DNA from: Flavobacterium sp. ASW18X
Lineage (GTDB): Bacteria > Bacteroidota > Bacteroidia > Flavobacteriales > Flavobacteriaceae
Direction of reading: 5' to 3'
Assembly: GCF_005144745.1 (NCBI RefSeq)
Contig: NZ_SWKK01000011.1
Coordinates: forward strand, 124,001 to 188,000
Length of the DNA: 64,000 bases
A program made the position numbers and the translations under genes. Under the pieces are notes generated by a model that saw only the letters and a program-made list of their open reading frames with translations, was not told the origin of the DNA and searched no databases. Position 1 is the stretch's first letter. Each line of letters opens with the position of its first letter. Of the stretch, positions 17,865 through 26,910 are shown piece after piece.

Positions 17865-18669
17865 TGGGGTGAACAATCCTAACACAACTTTTAAAAAATT
17901 GTCCATTCAGGTAAGCTTGAATGGACTTTCTTTTTGTATTCAAGACACCGTTTCTTTACAATTAGAAGAAATGGAACAAAAGTTCTTTAAAACAGAACTT
18001 ACTCCCTACTTAGTACTTAAAGAACTTAAAGCTCTTGTAGAGCACCATAAGTTAGCAGAGCGAGAATTTACAGAAGTGGTAGTGCTACATAGAAATAATT
18101 TATACAGCTTAGTCCCCGTAGCTTTGTTTGATAAAAATGAACTTGCCAATTATTTAAAGTTCAATACTAAGATTTTAGCTACAGACCAGATTGTACACGA
18201 CCAGATTCCAAACACAGAAATGGTATGTGTTTATGTGCCATTTACTAACATCAATAACTATCTTTTTACTCTCTTTGGAGAATTTGAGTATAAACATGCT
18301 AGCGTTTCGCTTTTACAGACTTTATTACAAAATAGTAGTGCAACTACCACTTGTTATGTTCATGTAACACCAACTCAACTAGAAATGGCAGTTCTAGAGC
18401 AAAAAAATTTAATACTTTATAATCAATTTACCTATCAAGTAAAAGAGGATTTCTTGTACTATATCCTATTTACTTATGAGCAATTAGGACTAAATGTAGC
18501 GTCTACACCTTTAAAATTATTCGGTGCCATAACCACAGAAGATAACAACTACAAACTTTGTTATGAATACATTAAGGACGTTACTGTATTTAGACCAGAA
18601 GAAGGCACCTACAATATAGCTGAAGCAAAAGCCCATCTGTTAGATTATTCGCTTTTAAGCACATTATAA
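17842..18669 (+). CDS. DUF3822 family protein
   Basis: A 275-residue cytoplasmic protein. The opening (KLSIQVSLNGLSFCIQD) and the later MVCVYVPFTNINNYLFTLFG and YYILFTYEQLGLNV segments fit DUF3822, which has an actin/ASKHA-like fold in predictions but no known role. The ATG at 17842 overlaps the previous gene by 23 bases; a GTG at 17869, five bases after that gene's stop, is an equally good start. It ends 2 bases before rsmD, so it is translated with it. Confidence 0.85.
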   Translation: MIERQKINGVNNPNTTFKKLSIQVSLNGLSFCIQDTVSLQLEEMEQKFFKTELTPYLVLKELKALVEHHKLAEREFTEVVVLHRNNLYSLVPVALFDKNELANYLKFNTKILATDQIVHDQIPNTEMVCVYVPFTNINNYLFTLFGEFEYKHASVSLLQTLLQNSSATTTCYVHVTPTQLEMAVLEQKNLILYNQFTYQVKEDFLYYILFTYEQLGLNVASTPLKLFGAITTEDNNYKLCYEYIKDVTVFRPEEGTYNIAEAKAHLLDYSLLSTL

Positions 18670-18671
18670 TT

Positions 18672-19214
18672 ATGAGAATTATCTCTGGATCCCATAAAGG
18701 CAGGCGCATTACTGCCCCAAAAAAATTACCTGTAAGGCCTACTACAGATATGGCTAAAGAGGGGATTTTTAATATTTTGAAAAACCGATATTATTTAGAA
18801 GATTTACGTGTGCTTGACTTATTCTCAGGTACAGGTAATATAAGTTTTGAGATGGCTTCTAGAGGTGTGCAAGGTATTACCGCTGTAGACCAGCATGCAG
18901 GTTGCACCAAATTTATTCATAATACCGCCCAAGAATTTGATTTTGATATAAGTGTTATTAAAAGCGATGTATTCAAATTCTTAGAACGGACCAAAGCACA
19001 ATACGATTTAATTTTTGCTGACCCTCCTTACGACATGCCTTTGGAAAAGTTTGAGCAAATACCCGCATTAATTTTTGAAAATAACCTATTAGCTCCAGAA
19101 GGTTTACTAATTGTAGAACATAGCCCACAAACCAACTTAGAAAACCTTCCATTTTTTCAAGAAAACAGAAAGTACGGTAGCAATGTCTTTAGCTTTTTTG
19201 AAGCTATTACCTAA
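18672..19214 (+). CDS. rsmD: 16S rRNA (guanine(966)-N2)-methyltransferase
   Basis: A 180-residue Rossmann methyltransferase that modifies G966 of 16S rRNA on the small subunit. The N-terminus MRIISGSHKGRRI and RPTTDMAKEGIFNIL are diagnostic of RsmD. The SAM-binding loop is LDLFSGTGNISFEMASRG, and the catalytic motif IV is DPPY at residues 117-120. Length is normal. The last four bases overlap the end of the pseudogene on the opposite strand. Confidence 0.96.
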   Translation: MRIISGSHKGRRITAPKKLPVRPTTDMAKEGIFNILKNRYYLEDLRVLDLFSGTGNISFEMASRGVQGITAVDQHAGCTKFIHNTAQEFDFDISVIKSDVFKFLERTKAQYDLIFADPPYDMPLEKFEQIPALIFENNLLAPEGLLIVEHSPQTNLENLPFFQENRKYGSNVFSFFEAIT

Positions 19215-19650
19215 GGAAAATAGCATTGTTTACTACCCGTTTCTAGATAGGACATTGCTTTTTCTGCATCTACTGTAACTACAAATATATAATCAAGGTA
19301 ATACACCGCTATAACATTGCAAATTAGAGGGTTCCTAGGTAGTTCAATAGAAAAAATTGCTGTTAAATCCACAGCATCCTAAAAAGAATGTAGGGTAAGA
19401 GTTATCCAAGATGCAATAAAACTATAAGGCAAACTTGATTCATCTGCTTTCGTTTTTTCTATGATTATAGTAGCTTCTGCCTCCTTAAATTCGCACACAG
19501 TATTACTACTACTTCTTCTATCAATTCCTTTTAAAATTGTAATTGTCGAAAAAACGTATTCTCTTGAGTTTAATTCTGGTTACAATCCCTTTAATAATTC
19601 CTTAATATTGACTTTACCGGGTATGGGAGTATAGCTGTTGATTAGAATTT
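19211..19650 (-). pseudogene. Decayed ACT-domain protein (COG3602 / DUF2241 type)
   Basis: One continuous minus-strand frame with two in-frame stops reads as a near complete member of this family. From the N-terminus it gives GKVNIKELLKGL, a TAA stop (19580-19582, where Lys would fit), PELNSREYVFSTITILKGI, EFKEAEATIIIEKTKADESS, LPYSFIASWITLTLHSF, a TAG stop (19379-19381, where Leu would fit), DAVDLTAIFSIELP, CNVIAVYYLDYIFV and DAEKAMSYL. These match the family pattern as I remember it. No start codon is visible at the N-terminal end. Both stops could come from single substitutions. It fills most of the gap between rsmD and rnpB. Confidence 0.78.
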
Positions 19651-19748
19651 AATTTACACCTAAAAAATCTATAAAAGAATAACGTAATCAAAATAAAGCC
19701 TATTAAATTACTCTTATTATGAAGTGCACGGTACCTTAAAGTATTATA

Positions 19749-20064
19749 AAAGCAGGCCATAAGCCGGATTCTGTACCCAAAAATGGGGCCTTATCATTTA
19801 TCTAGGCACAAAGTTACCTTTGTGCTCTAACCGCCTACCCTCCAGCTTGGACGTGCCGCCCTTTTCTGTTGCCAGAACACTGGTATACATGACGTTGCAC
19901 CACATAGAGTTTACCGGATTTCACTACAGCCTAACTGTACTTGCTTTCTGTTGCACTGGTCCTCACCTTTCGGCGGACGGGCGTTACCCGCTATGTTGCA
20001 CTATGGTGTCCGGACTTTCCTCTCCTGCGCAAAAACGCAGCAGCGATAAGGTGGCCTGCAAGCC
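19749..20064 (-). ncRNA. rnpB: RNase P RNA, bacterial class A
   Basis: The catalytic RNA that trims the 5' leader of tRNA precursors. On the minus strand the conserved 5' block GAGGAAAGTCCGGAC and the 3' block ACAGAATCCGGCTTAT are present, with GCAGGCC near the 5' end pairing with GGCCTGC near the 3' end to form helix P1. Conserved AGGGTAGGCGGTTAG lies between them. Length of about 316 bases is normal. The 5' end is placed from the promoter box just upstream; ends are good to a few bases. Confidence 0.95.
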
Positions 20065-20065
20065 G

Positions 20066-20073
20066 CAAATATA
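20066..20073 (-). promoter_or_regulatory. -7 box of rnpB
   Basis: TATATTTG on the minus strand matches TAnnTTTG and ends 2 bases before the inferred RNA region. The true 5' end is then expected a few bases downstream, near 20060. Confidence 0.6.
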
Positions 20074-20139
20074 CTTTAATTGTTAATAAATATTAGGTAA
20101 CCTAAAAGCAAATACAATAAGTAACACAGAGGCTATTTT

Positions 20140-20147
20140 TATATTTG
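20140..20147 (+). promoter_or_regulatory. -7 box of dnaX
   Basis: TATATTTG lies 21 bases before the GTG start of dnaX. No TTTG is seen at the -33 position. Confidence 0.5.
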
Positions 20148-20168
20148 TAATCGGCTTAAATTTTACGC

Positions 20169-21929
20169 GTGGAACCATTTATAGTATCAGCAAGAAAATA
20201 CAGACCTAAAACTTTTAAGGATGTTGTTGGGCAACAAGCTATTACCAACACCTTAGAAAATGCCATTGCCAACAACCATTTGGCACAGGCATTACTTTTT
20301 TGTGGTCCTAGAGGAGTGGGTAAAACCACCTGTGCTCGTATCCTAGCCAAAAAAATAAATGAAGACGGTACAGAGCGTGAAGATGAAGATTTTGCCTTTA
20401 ATATTTTTGAGTTAGATGCGGCATCTAACAACTCCGTAGATGACATTAGAAACTTAATAGATCAAGTTCGGATACCACCACAGGTAGGGAAATATAAAGT
20501 TTATATTATTGATGAGGTACACATGTTGTCTCAATCTGCTTTTAATGCTTTTTTAAAAACTTTAGAGGAGCCTCCAAAACACGCTATTTTTATTTTAGCA
20601 ACTACGGAAAAACACAAGATAATCCCAACCATCTTATCTCGATGTCAAATATTTGATTTTAAAAGAATTACTATAAAGGATGCTGCAGATTATCTTAAGT
20701 ACATTGCCGAAGAACAAGGTATTGCTGCAGAAGATGATGCATTGCATATTATTGCTCAAAAAGCAGATGGCGCTATGCGAGATGCACTATCTATTTTTGA
20801 TAGAGTAGTTAGTTTTTCTGGCAAAGAACTTACACGTAAAGCGGTAACGGAAAACCTTAACGTCTTAGATTACGATACCTTTTTTAAGACAACAGACTTG
20901 ATGCTAGCTAATGCTATTCCAGATTTGTTATTACTGTTTAACCAAACCCTTTCATTAGGTTTTGATGGTCATCATTTTATTGCTGGCTTGGCTTCACATT
21001 TTAGAGATTTGCTGGTATGTCAACATCCTCAAACACATTCGCTCTTAGAAGTTGGGGAAGATGCCAAAACCAAGTATTTGGAGCAGGCCAAGAAAATAAA
21101 TCGAGATGTACTACTTAAAGGGTTAGATTTAGCCAATGACTGTGATTTAAAATATAAAGGCAGTAAAAATCAACGTTTGCTGGTAGAATTAACCCTAATG
21201 AAATTAGCTTCGCTAAGTTTTGAGGGCGAAAAAAAAAAGCCTGATTTTATAATTCCGGCCACACATTTTAGAGGACAACCTTTTGTAAAGGCACCTAAAT
21301 CGTACTCCATTACAGACGAAACGGTAGTTAATACTACAGCAACATCAACCAGTAGTGCAGCAGCAGTGCCCAGTTCTAAGACCAATGTAAACCAATCTAT
21401 AGCTACCAGTAAAGTTGAAAAGACTCCGCAAGAACCAATAAAACCCATCAACCTAAAAAATAGAGTAAAAAGAGTTTCTGGCTTATCCCTATCTAGTATT
21501 AAGGCAAAAAAAGAACACCTAGAGTCTAAAAAAGGGGAAGAAATAGACGAGAAAGACTTACCGCAAAAGCCTTTTACAGAAGAGGCTATGTTAGCTCACT
21601 GGAATTTCTTTGTGAATAAGTTAGAAAACGAAGGAAAAAAAATATTATCAAGTAATTTGCAAGCAGACACTCCTAGACTAAGAGGTACACATACGCTATG
21701 GATGGAACTCCCTAATAGCACCATGAAAAAAGAAGTGGAAAGAGAACAGGGACCGCTTATACGTTATCTAAGAGAAAAGTTACAAAACTATTCTATTGAA
21801 TTGAAAATAGATGTAAACGAAGCATCAGCTAAAAAATATGCCTTTACACCTCAGGAAAAATTCGAAAAATTAAGAGAGAAAAATCCAGCAATAGATATCT
21901 TAAGAAAAGAGTTCGATTTGGATTTTTAG
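20169..21929 (+). CDS. dnaX: DNA polymerase III subunit gamma/tau
   Basis: A 586-residue clamp-loader ATPase of the replisome. The start is GTG, giving MEPFIVSARKYRPKTFKDVVGQ, the standard opening. Walker A is GPRGVGKT (46-53), Walker B IDEVHMLS, sensor 1 ATTEKHKI with LSRCQIFDFKRI after it. The cysteines of the usual zinc module after Walker A are missing, replaced by an acidic stretch, which I recall as normal for flavobacteria. The C-terminal third is a low-complexity linker followed by a tau-like tail. The stop overlaps the end of the convergent TMEM220-like gene by 4 bases. Confidence 0.96.
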   Translation: MEPFIVSARKYRPKTFKDVVGQQAITNTLENAIANNHLAQALLFCGPRGVGKTTCARILAKKINEDGTEREDEDFAFNIFELDAASNNSVDDIRNLIDQVRIPPQVGKYKVYIIDEVHMLSQSAFNAFLKTLEEPPKHAIFILATTEKHKIIPTILSRCQIFDFKRITIKDAADYLKYIAEEQGIAAEDDALHIIAQKADGAMRDALSIFDRVVSFSGKELTRKAVTENLNVLDYDTFFKTTDLMLANAIPDLLLLFNQTLSLGFDGHHFIAGLASHFRDLLVCQHPQTHSLLEVGEDAKTKYLEQAKKINRDVLLKGLDLANDCDLKYKGSKNQRLLVELTLMKLASLSFEGEKKKPDFIIPATHFRGQPFVKAPKSYSITDETVVNTTATSTSSAAAVPSSKTNVNQSIATSKVEKTPQEPIKPINLKNRVKRVSGLSLSSIKAKKEHLESKKGEEIDEKDLPQKPFTEEAMLAHWNFFVNKLENEGKKILSSNLQADTPRLRGTHTLWMELPNSTMKKEVEREQGPLIRYLREKLQNYSIELKIDVNEASAKKYAFTPQEKFEKLREKNPAIDILRKEFDLDF

Positions 21930-22279
21930 CGCTTATTAAAAAAAGTAGCTATACCGTAAATAAAGAGAACAATTGCTGCGATTAAGGAACCTAAAGATTC
22001 TCTCCCTTTTTCTATATTTTCGGTTTTCATTCCTTGGTCTAACTGTACACCTTCAAATGCCTCTGGCCAATACATATAACACAGCACAAGGAAAAAACCT
22101 CCTAAAATAAAGTAAGTAAAAGCCTTTAATTGTTTCAACAGAAATAAAATAGAAGCCAAGGTAGCCATACCATAATATCCAATCCATTTAAATGCATCCG
22201 GGTCGTTAAATTGTACTACCATAGCATATCCAAATAAGATGGTAAATAAGCCTGCAAAAATTTTTAAAAATAATCTCAT
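21926..22279 (-). CDS. TMEM220-like membrane protein, seventh gene of the ebo unit
   Basis: A 117-residue protein with about four transmembrane segments. The opening MRLFLKIFAGLFTILFGYAM and VVQFNDPDAFKWIGYYG resemble the TMEM220 family (Pfam TMEM220), whose function is unknown. The ATG at 22279 follows the eboF stop by only 2 bases, so it is almost certainly translated with the ebo genes; a TTG two codons earlier would overlap eboF. It is convergent with dnaX and shares 4 bases with it. Confidence 0.85.
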   Translation of the reverse strand: MRLFLKIFAGLFTILFGYAMVVQFNDPDAFKWIGYYGMATLASILFLLKQLKAFTYFILGGFFLVLCYMYWPEAFEGVQLDQGMKTENIEKGRESLGSLIAAIVLFIYGIATFFNKR

Positions 22280-22281
22280 AT

Positions 22282-23649
22282 TCAATGCGTTACAATTTGT
22301 TTTAATTGACTGTATACTTGGGTACTAGAAATAACCGTTTCTTTAAAAGCATGTTTACTCATAAAAATTGGCCAGTCGTCACGGTCTTCTGGTACTCTAC
22401 CGTGAGAGCCTTTAATCAATTCTGCTTTTAATGGAATTACGTCCATAACAGTTCTAAAACCAAGTTTCTTTTTAAGTAGTTTACCAACAATTTTGGGCAC
22501 CACAAATGGGTTTTTTGGGTCGGTTAACATCTCCACAGGATCATATCCCGGTTTTTTATGAATGTCTACCATTCTAGCATAATCTGGCGCTTTAGCATCA
22601 TCTTCCCAAAAGTAATAGGTAAACCAACTTTTGGAATCGGCTACTAGAACAATATCACCGGCACGCTCATGGGCCATTCCTAAAGTTTCTTTGTCATTTC
22701 CTTTAATAACCTGATCTACTCCATCTATTTCTTTTAAATAAGCCGCTACTTCTTCTATTCTAGCTTTGTTTTTAATATAGACATGCGCAATTTGATGGTC
22801 CGCAACAGCAAAAACCTCGCTTGCACCAGCATCTAACAATTCCAAACCGCGCTCTACCCGGATACCCAACCATCCTTTTTTTCTTAAATATCTATTAATG
22901 TGAACAGGATTATTCACGTTTGTTATACCGTATTCTGATAAAACAACAACAGACGCTTGCCGAGCCTCGTAATAGGATACTAATTGCTTTACAACCGTGT
23001 CTATTTCTGATAAGTCTTTACCTATTTTTGAGAAATCTAATCCATACCGTTGAATGTTATAATCCAAATGCGGCAAGTAGACCAAAGTGAGTGTAGGATT
23101 GTGTAATTGGTCTGTTTTTATAGTGGCATCTGCTATCCATTGACTAGATTTTATAGATGTTTTAGGACCCCAGAAGTTAAATAATGGAAAGGTACCTAAT
23201 TGATTTTGCAAGGTATCTCTTAACTCAGCAGGATGCGAATAAATATCTGGAATTTTCCTGCCGTCCGCTAAATAATTCGGTCTTGGAGTAACACTAAAAT
23301 CTACCGTAGAATACATGTTATACCACCAAAACATATTGGCACAGGTAAAATTTGGATTGGTTTTTTTTAGCTCATCCCATAGTTTTGGCACCTGTACCAA
23401 CTTATTACTTTGCCGCCAAAACTTTACCTCACACTCCTCCTTAAAATACCATCCATTCCCAATTATTCCATGATTAGTTGGGAGTTTTCCTGTTAGGTAA
23501 TTACTCTGTGCTGTACAGGTTACCGCCGGGAACGCTGGCTGAATAAATTGCTGCTTAGATGAGGCCAAAAAAGTAGTAAGAAAGGGTGTATGCGCTCCAA
23601 GTAACCTTTTGGTAAGGCCAACTACATTAATAACTACAGTTTTATTCAT
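22282..23649 (-). CDS. eboF: EboF-type phosphodiesterase / nucleotide pyrophosphatase family protein
   Basis: A 455-residue member of the alkaline-phosphatase superfamily, nucleotide pyrophosphatase/phosphodiesterase branch. Recognisable blocks are VVINVVGLTKRLLG near the N-terminus, FPAVTCTAQSNYLTGKLPTNHGIIGNGW, YLPHLDYNIQRYG, VVVLSEYGI, and KGSHGRVPED near the C-terminus. Where many relatives have SDHG this protein has SEYG, which may be usual for the ebo branch. No signal peptide is visible. The ATG overlaps the eboE stop by 4 bases (ATGA). Its substrate in ebo clusters is unknown. Confidence 0.88.
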   Translation of the reverse strand: MNKTVVINVVGLTKRLLGAHTPFLTTFLASSKQQFIQPAFPAVTCTAQSNYLTGKLPTNHGIIGNGWYFKEECEVKFWRQSNKLVQVPKLWDELKKTNPNFTCANMFWWYNMYSTVDFSVTPRPNYLADGRKIPDIYSHPAELRDTLQNQLGTFPLFNFWGPKTSIKSSQWIADATIKTDQLHNPTLTLVYLPHLDYNIQRYGLDFSKIGKDLSEIDTVVKQLVSYYEARQASVVVLSEYGITNVNNPVHINRYLRKKGWLGIRVERGLELLDAGASEVFAVADHQIAHVYIKNKARIEEVAAYLKEIDGVDQVIKGNDKETLGMAHERAGDIVLVADSKSWFTYYFWEDDAKAPDYARMVDIHKKPGYDPVEMLTDPKNPFVVPKIVGKLLKKKLGFRTVMDVIPLKAELIKGSHGRVPEDRDDWPIFMSKHAFKETVISSTQVYSQLKQIVTH

Positions 23650-24839
23650 TCCAAACGCGATTTCATCCAATTTAATTCTCTAACTATAGAATCTGCAATA
23701 GGGAGTTTTAAATCTTTAGGCAATACATCCCAAGTATAGGTCTCCACTTCTAAATGCCCGCTTACTGGGTTTTCTTTGAGCACTTGTAACGTTTTTAAAA
23801 TATGGTCTTGGGTAGATTGTAATACCCCATAATCTTCTAAAAAAATAGGTACATGAAAATGTGAACGTAATTCTGTAAAGGCTTTTTTTTCTTTTAGGAC
23901 GATGGGCAAATCATTGTATGTTTTAACCTTTCCTTCTACCCTTTCCGTTACCTGATGTAAATATACTGGTTCGTTAAATTTGGCTAACTCCTCCCATATT
24001 TGATTCTCCTTGCCAGCCTGATGCACTACTTTCAGTGCCGCACTAATTTGTATTTTACCTATTTGTATTCCCGCTGTCCTTAATTGCCCTAAAGTATCTT
24101 CTGGCTCTTCAAAAGCTAAAGCAAAATGGCAAACATCATAACAAATTGTCAAATATCGTTTGAGTAATTGAATAGCTTTTTTTTCTGTAATGTTTAAATA
24201 AGAAAATGCGGCAATGCCTTGTGGAATTACATATGTTTTATACCAATGAAGCACCTCTTCTGTGTTTTCTAAAAAACCGTCTGGTTCTGGCTCTACATCT
24301 AAATGCAAATATCTACCTGTGGTTTGTTCTATATTGTATAGCTCTAAAACCACTTTAAGCATATTTTCTGTTCCCTTAGCAAAGGCATCAACTCGCTCTT
24401 TACCGCTGGAATACCAATGTTTATAACTAATAGGCGAAGTAGAAACACCCGCGTCTTGCCCTTCCGGGGCCAATACATGTAATTGATTAAAAAGCCTTAG
24501 CGTATAGGTAACTCTCTCATCTGTTGTCCAATCAGGAACGTGAACTTGATCCTTAACAGGTTCTCCATGAAAGTTACCGTAAGGAAATCCATTCATTGTA
24601 AAAACGTAACAATTTAAAGACGCTAAATACGACTTAAATCTGTTGAGATTATCTGCCTGATTTAATTCTAAGCTGGCTTTATTTGATAGCCGTAAGCCAA
24701 GCCCAAATGAGCTATCTGGAGCTACCTTTGTTTTTATTGTAGGTAAATTTTCTTTAAGACTATTTAAAGTTTGTAGCCAATCGCCACCTGCATGAATGTT
24801 GGTGCAATATGTAAGGTGAAATGTATCTTTTATTAACAT
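23646..24839 (-). CDS. eboE: EboE, metabolite traffic protein (xylose-isomerase-like barrel)
   Basis: A 397-residue soluble protein with a TIM-barrel pattern like sugar-phosphate isomerases/epimerases. It shows YCTNIHAGGDW at the N-terminus, LNCYVFTMNGFPYGNFHG, LHLDVEPEPDGFLE, and TICYDVCHFALAFE, typical of EboE. These carry likely metal ligands (His, Glu, Asp, His), but the reaction is unknown. It starts 4 bases after eboD ends and overlaps eboF. Identification rests on both sequence and its position in the conserved ebo order. Confidence 0.92.
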   Translation of the reverse strand: MLIKDTFHLTYCTNIHAGGDWLQTLNSLKENLPTIKTKVAPDSSFGLGLRLSNKASLELNQADNLNRFKSYLASLNCYVFTMNGFPYGNFHGEPVKDQVHVPDWTTDERVTYTLRLFNQLHVLAPEGQDAGVSTSPISYKHWYSSGKERVDAFAKGTENMLKVVLELYNIEQTTGRYLHLDVEPEPDGFLENTEEVLHWYKTYVIPQGIAAFSYLNITEKKAIQLLKRYLTICYDVCHFALAFEEPEDTLGQLRTAGIQIGKIQISAALKVVHQAGKENQIWEELAKFNEPVYLHQVTERVEGKVKTYNDLPIVLKEKKAFTELRSHFHVPIFLEDYGVLQSTQDHILKTLQVLKENPVSGHLEVETYTWDVLPKDLKLPIADSIVRELNWMKSRLE

Positions 24840-24843
24840 CCTT

Positions 24844-26001
24844 TTACGCCACTTTTTGATTTAAAACTCTAATAGCATCCTTCATCACCAAGTAATCTAT
24901 AGTATGAACATCATGCTTCTTACCAATTTCTGAAATTAAGGTGATGGTTAATTCTCCGCCTAAATGCTCTCTAAATTCTTCAATTCCTTTAAGAAGTACA
25001 CTAAGTTCTACTTCGGTTTGAACAGGAACTTTTAGATTAAAGCCTATTTGCTGCAAAACTTTTAGAATGGTTTCTAACGTTTGCAAATCTATAAGTTCAA
25101 CCAAATACGCATAAGTTAAATCTAGCGCCATACCAATAGCCACGGCTTCTCCGTGCCTTAATTGATAATGTGTCATTTGTTCCAATTTATGAGCCGCCCA
25201 GTGTCCAAAATCTAATGGTCTAGAAGAGCCACTCTCAAATGGATCACCGCCTAACGCAATGTGCTGCATGTGTAATTCTGCACAACGGTGAATTACATAA
25301 CTCATACTTTCCATTTCTCTAGCAGCTAAATTTTGTGCTTTATTCTTTATAAATTGAAAGAAGTCTGCATCTTTAATTAACGCCACTTTAACTGCCTCTG
25401 CCACGCCAGAAATCCAATCTCGCTGCTCTAAAGTTTCCAAAAACTGAAAATCATTGATAATGGCATAGGGTAGAGCAAACGTACCTAAGAAATTTTTTTT
25501 TCCGAAGGCATTAATACTATTTTTCACGCCAACAGCAGCATCGTTCTGTGCTAATACTGTGGTTGGAACACGAATTAGCTTTACACTTCTATGTGCAATG
25601 GCGGCAGCGTATCCTACCATATCTATCACCGCCCCACCACCTATTGCAATAACAAAAGAATGACGGCAAATAGCGTAATCATTAATCCCTTTCAACACCT
25701 GCTGAACAGCTGCATCATCTTTCTTACTCGCCTCTCCACCAGGTACAACTAAAGTATGTGTGTATTTAATAGCATCTCCACTTTGATTACAATACGTTTT
25801 AATTGCATTTATTAGATTGGGATGAAACTCTAATACTTTATCGTCTAAAACAAAAAAACACTTTACCTCACCTGCAGGTTTATACTGCCTTAAAATTGCT
25901 CTAAGCAGCGTATTATCCAAGGAAAACAATCCATTAGTAAACAACAATTGATATTGATAGTTGACTGTAAAACTTTGCGTTATCGGCATTAACTCTTTCA
26001 T
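24844..26001 (-). CDS. eboD: EboD, 3-dehydroquinate-synthase-like enzyme
   Basis: A 385-residue protein of the dehydroquinate synthase-like fold, related to AroB and sugar-phosphate cyclases. NAD-binding VVPGGEASKKD and IAIGGGAVIDMVGYAAA, and RVPTTVLAQNDAAVGVKNSIN are clear. Metal ligands are the Glu of SGVAEAVKVALIKD and the two His in HWAAHKLEQ and LRHGEAVAIGM. Within an ebo cluster it is EboD rather than the shikimate-pathway AroB; the substrate is not established. It may start at the ATG at 26001 or four codons later. It follows eboC by 9 bases. Confidence 0.93.
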   Translation of the reverse strand: MKELMPITQSFTVNYQYQLLFTNGLFSLDNTLLRAILRQYKPAGEVKCFFVLDDKVLEFHPNLINAIKTYCNQSGDAIKYTHTLVVPGGEASKKDDAAVQQVLKGINDYAICRHSFVIAIGGGAVIDMVGYAAAIAHRSVKLIRVPTTVLAQNDAAVGVKNSINAFGKKNFLGTFALPYAIINDFQFLETLEQRDWISGVAEAVKVALIKDADFFQFIKNKAQNLAAREMESMSYVIHRCAELHMQHIALGGDPFESGSSRPLDFGHWAAHKLEQMTHYQLRHGEAVAIGMALDLTYAYLVELIDLQTLETILKVLQQIGFNLKVPVQTEVELSVLLKGIEEFREHLGGELTITLISEIGKKHDVHTIDYLVMKDAIRVLNQKVA

Positions 26002-26010
26002 GCATTCAAT

Positions 26011-26910
26011 TTAAGTTACCGCAAATCTTTTTGCAAGGAATATGGATAAGGGAAGTAAAAGAAGTACTAAAAGTCCGAAAATTATATTTGTATACGCAAC
26101 AGCAAAAGCAGCATCTAATATAATAATAGCAATTACCCCTGATTTTACTGCCTTCTTTATATTTTCTGGGCTATTAATCTTATACGCTTTTAACAAGGGT
26201 AAATAAACCATTATAGCAAATAGTATTACAAATATTAAATACCACCAACTGTACTTTGCAAATGTGTAGTGCAAGCCAACGATAGCAGAAACAACTAATG
26301 CATACAGCCCTGCCGCAATAACAATATTTGTTTTGTTATTTCCATGAACCTCACCCCTACTAATCATAGTAATAGCAAAAATAAAGGCCACAGGAATCAG
26401 CGTATAAGGCCAGTGTTCTAAAGTATTTAAATATAGAATACCCATTAGTAAATTCAACCCTCTACACACACCCATATTTAATGGACCAATAAAGGGGTGG
26501 TGCTTAGCATACTTATCATAAGAGAGTATGGCTGTTGCTAATGCAATGGCAACAATGCCACATACAGATTGAGCTAAAAATGCCGAAATAACACCTAGAC
26601 TTAAAAGACTATACCCTAAGATTTGTGCTTGCTTAATACTCACACTACCTCTAGGTATTGGTCTTTCTGGACGCTCCACAGCATCCAAATCTGCATCAAA
26701 AACATCATTAAGCGTTACTCCCCCTGCATACAAGAAAATTGACGACAAAACGAGCAATATCGGCCTCCAAGAATACAAAAATGGAAATTGCCACGAACCC
26801 AGTTGGTAGAAAACACCAGAAATAGCAAGACCTGCTAAAATATCGGCTGCAGCAGTTGGTAAGTTAGCAGGTCTACAAAGTTGTAAATAGGCTTTTAGTT
26901 TTTGCGCCAT
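26011..26910 (-). CDS. eboC: EboC, UbiA-like membrane prenyltransferase
   Basis: A 299-residue integral membrane protein with about eight to nine transmembrane helices. The first aspartate-rich UbiA motif is NDVFDADLD (residues 68-76), and the N-terminal LQLCRPANLPTAAADILAG is typical of EboC. UbiA enzymes join a prenyl chain to an acceptor in the membrane, so EboC may attach a lipid carrier to the cluster's metabolite (inference). The ATG overlaps the eboB stop by one base (TAATG). Confidence 0.93.
   Translation of the reverse strand: MAQKLKAYLQLCRPANLPTAAADILAGLAISGVFYQLGSWQFPFLYSWRPILLVLSSIFLYAGGVTLNDVFDADLDAVERPERPIPRGSVSIKQAQILGYSLLSLGVISAFLAQSVCGIVAIALATAILSYDKYAKHHPFIGPLNMGVCRGLNLLMGILYLNTLEHWPYTLIPVAFIFAITMISRGEVHGNNKTNIVIAAGLYALVVSAIVGLHYTFAKYSWWYLIFVILFAIMVYLPLLKAYKINSPENIKKAVKSGVIAIIILDAAFAVAYTNIIFGLLVLLLLPLSIFLAKRFAVT

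Noticed and set aside
19820-20086. An 88-residue plus-strand open reading frame
   Set aside because: It lies wholly over the RNase P RNA on the opposite strand and shows no protein-like pattern.
20169-21929. Missing zinc cysteines in DnaX as a defect
   Set aside because: To my knowledge flavobacterial DnaX proteins share this loss, so it is a lineage feature.
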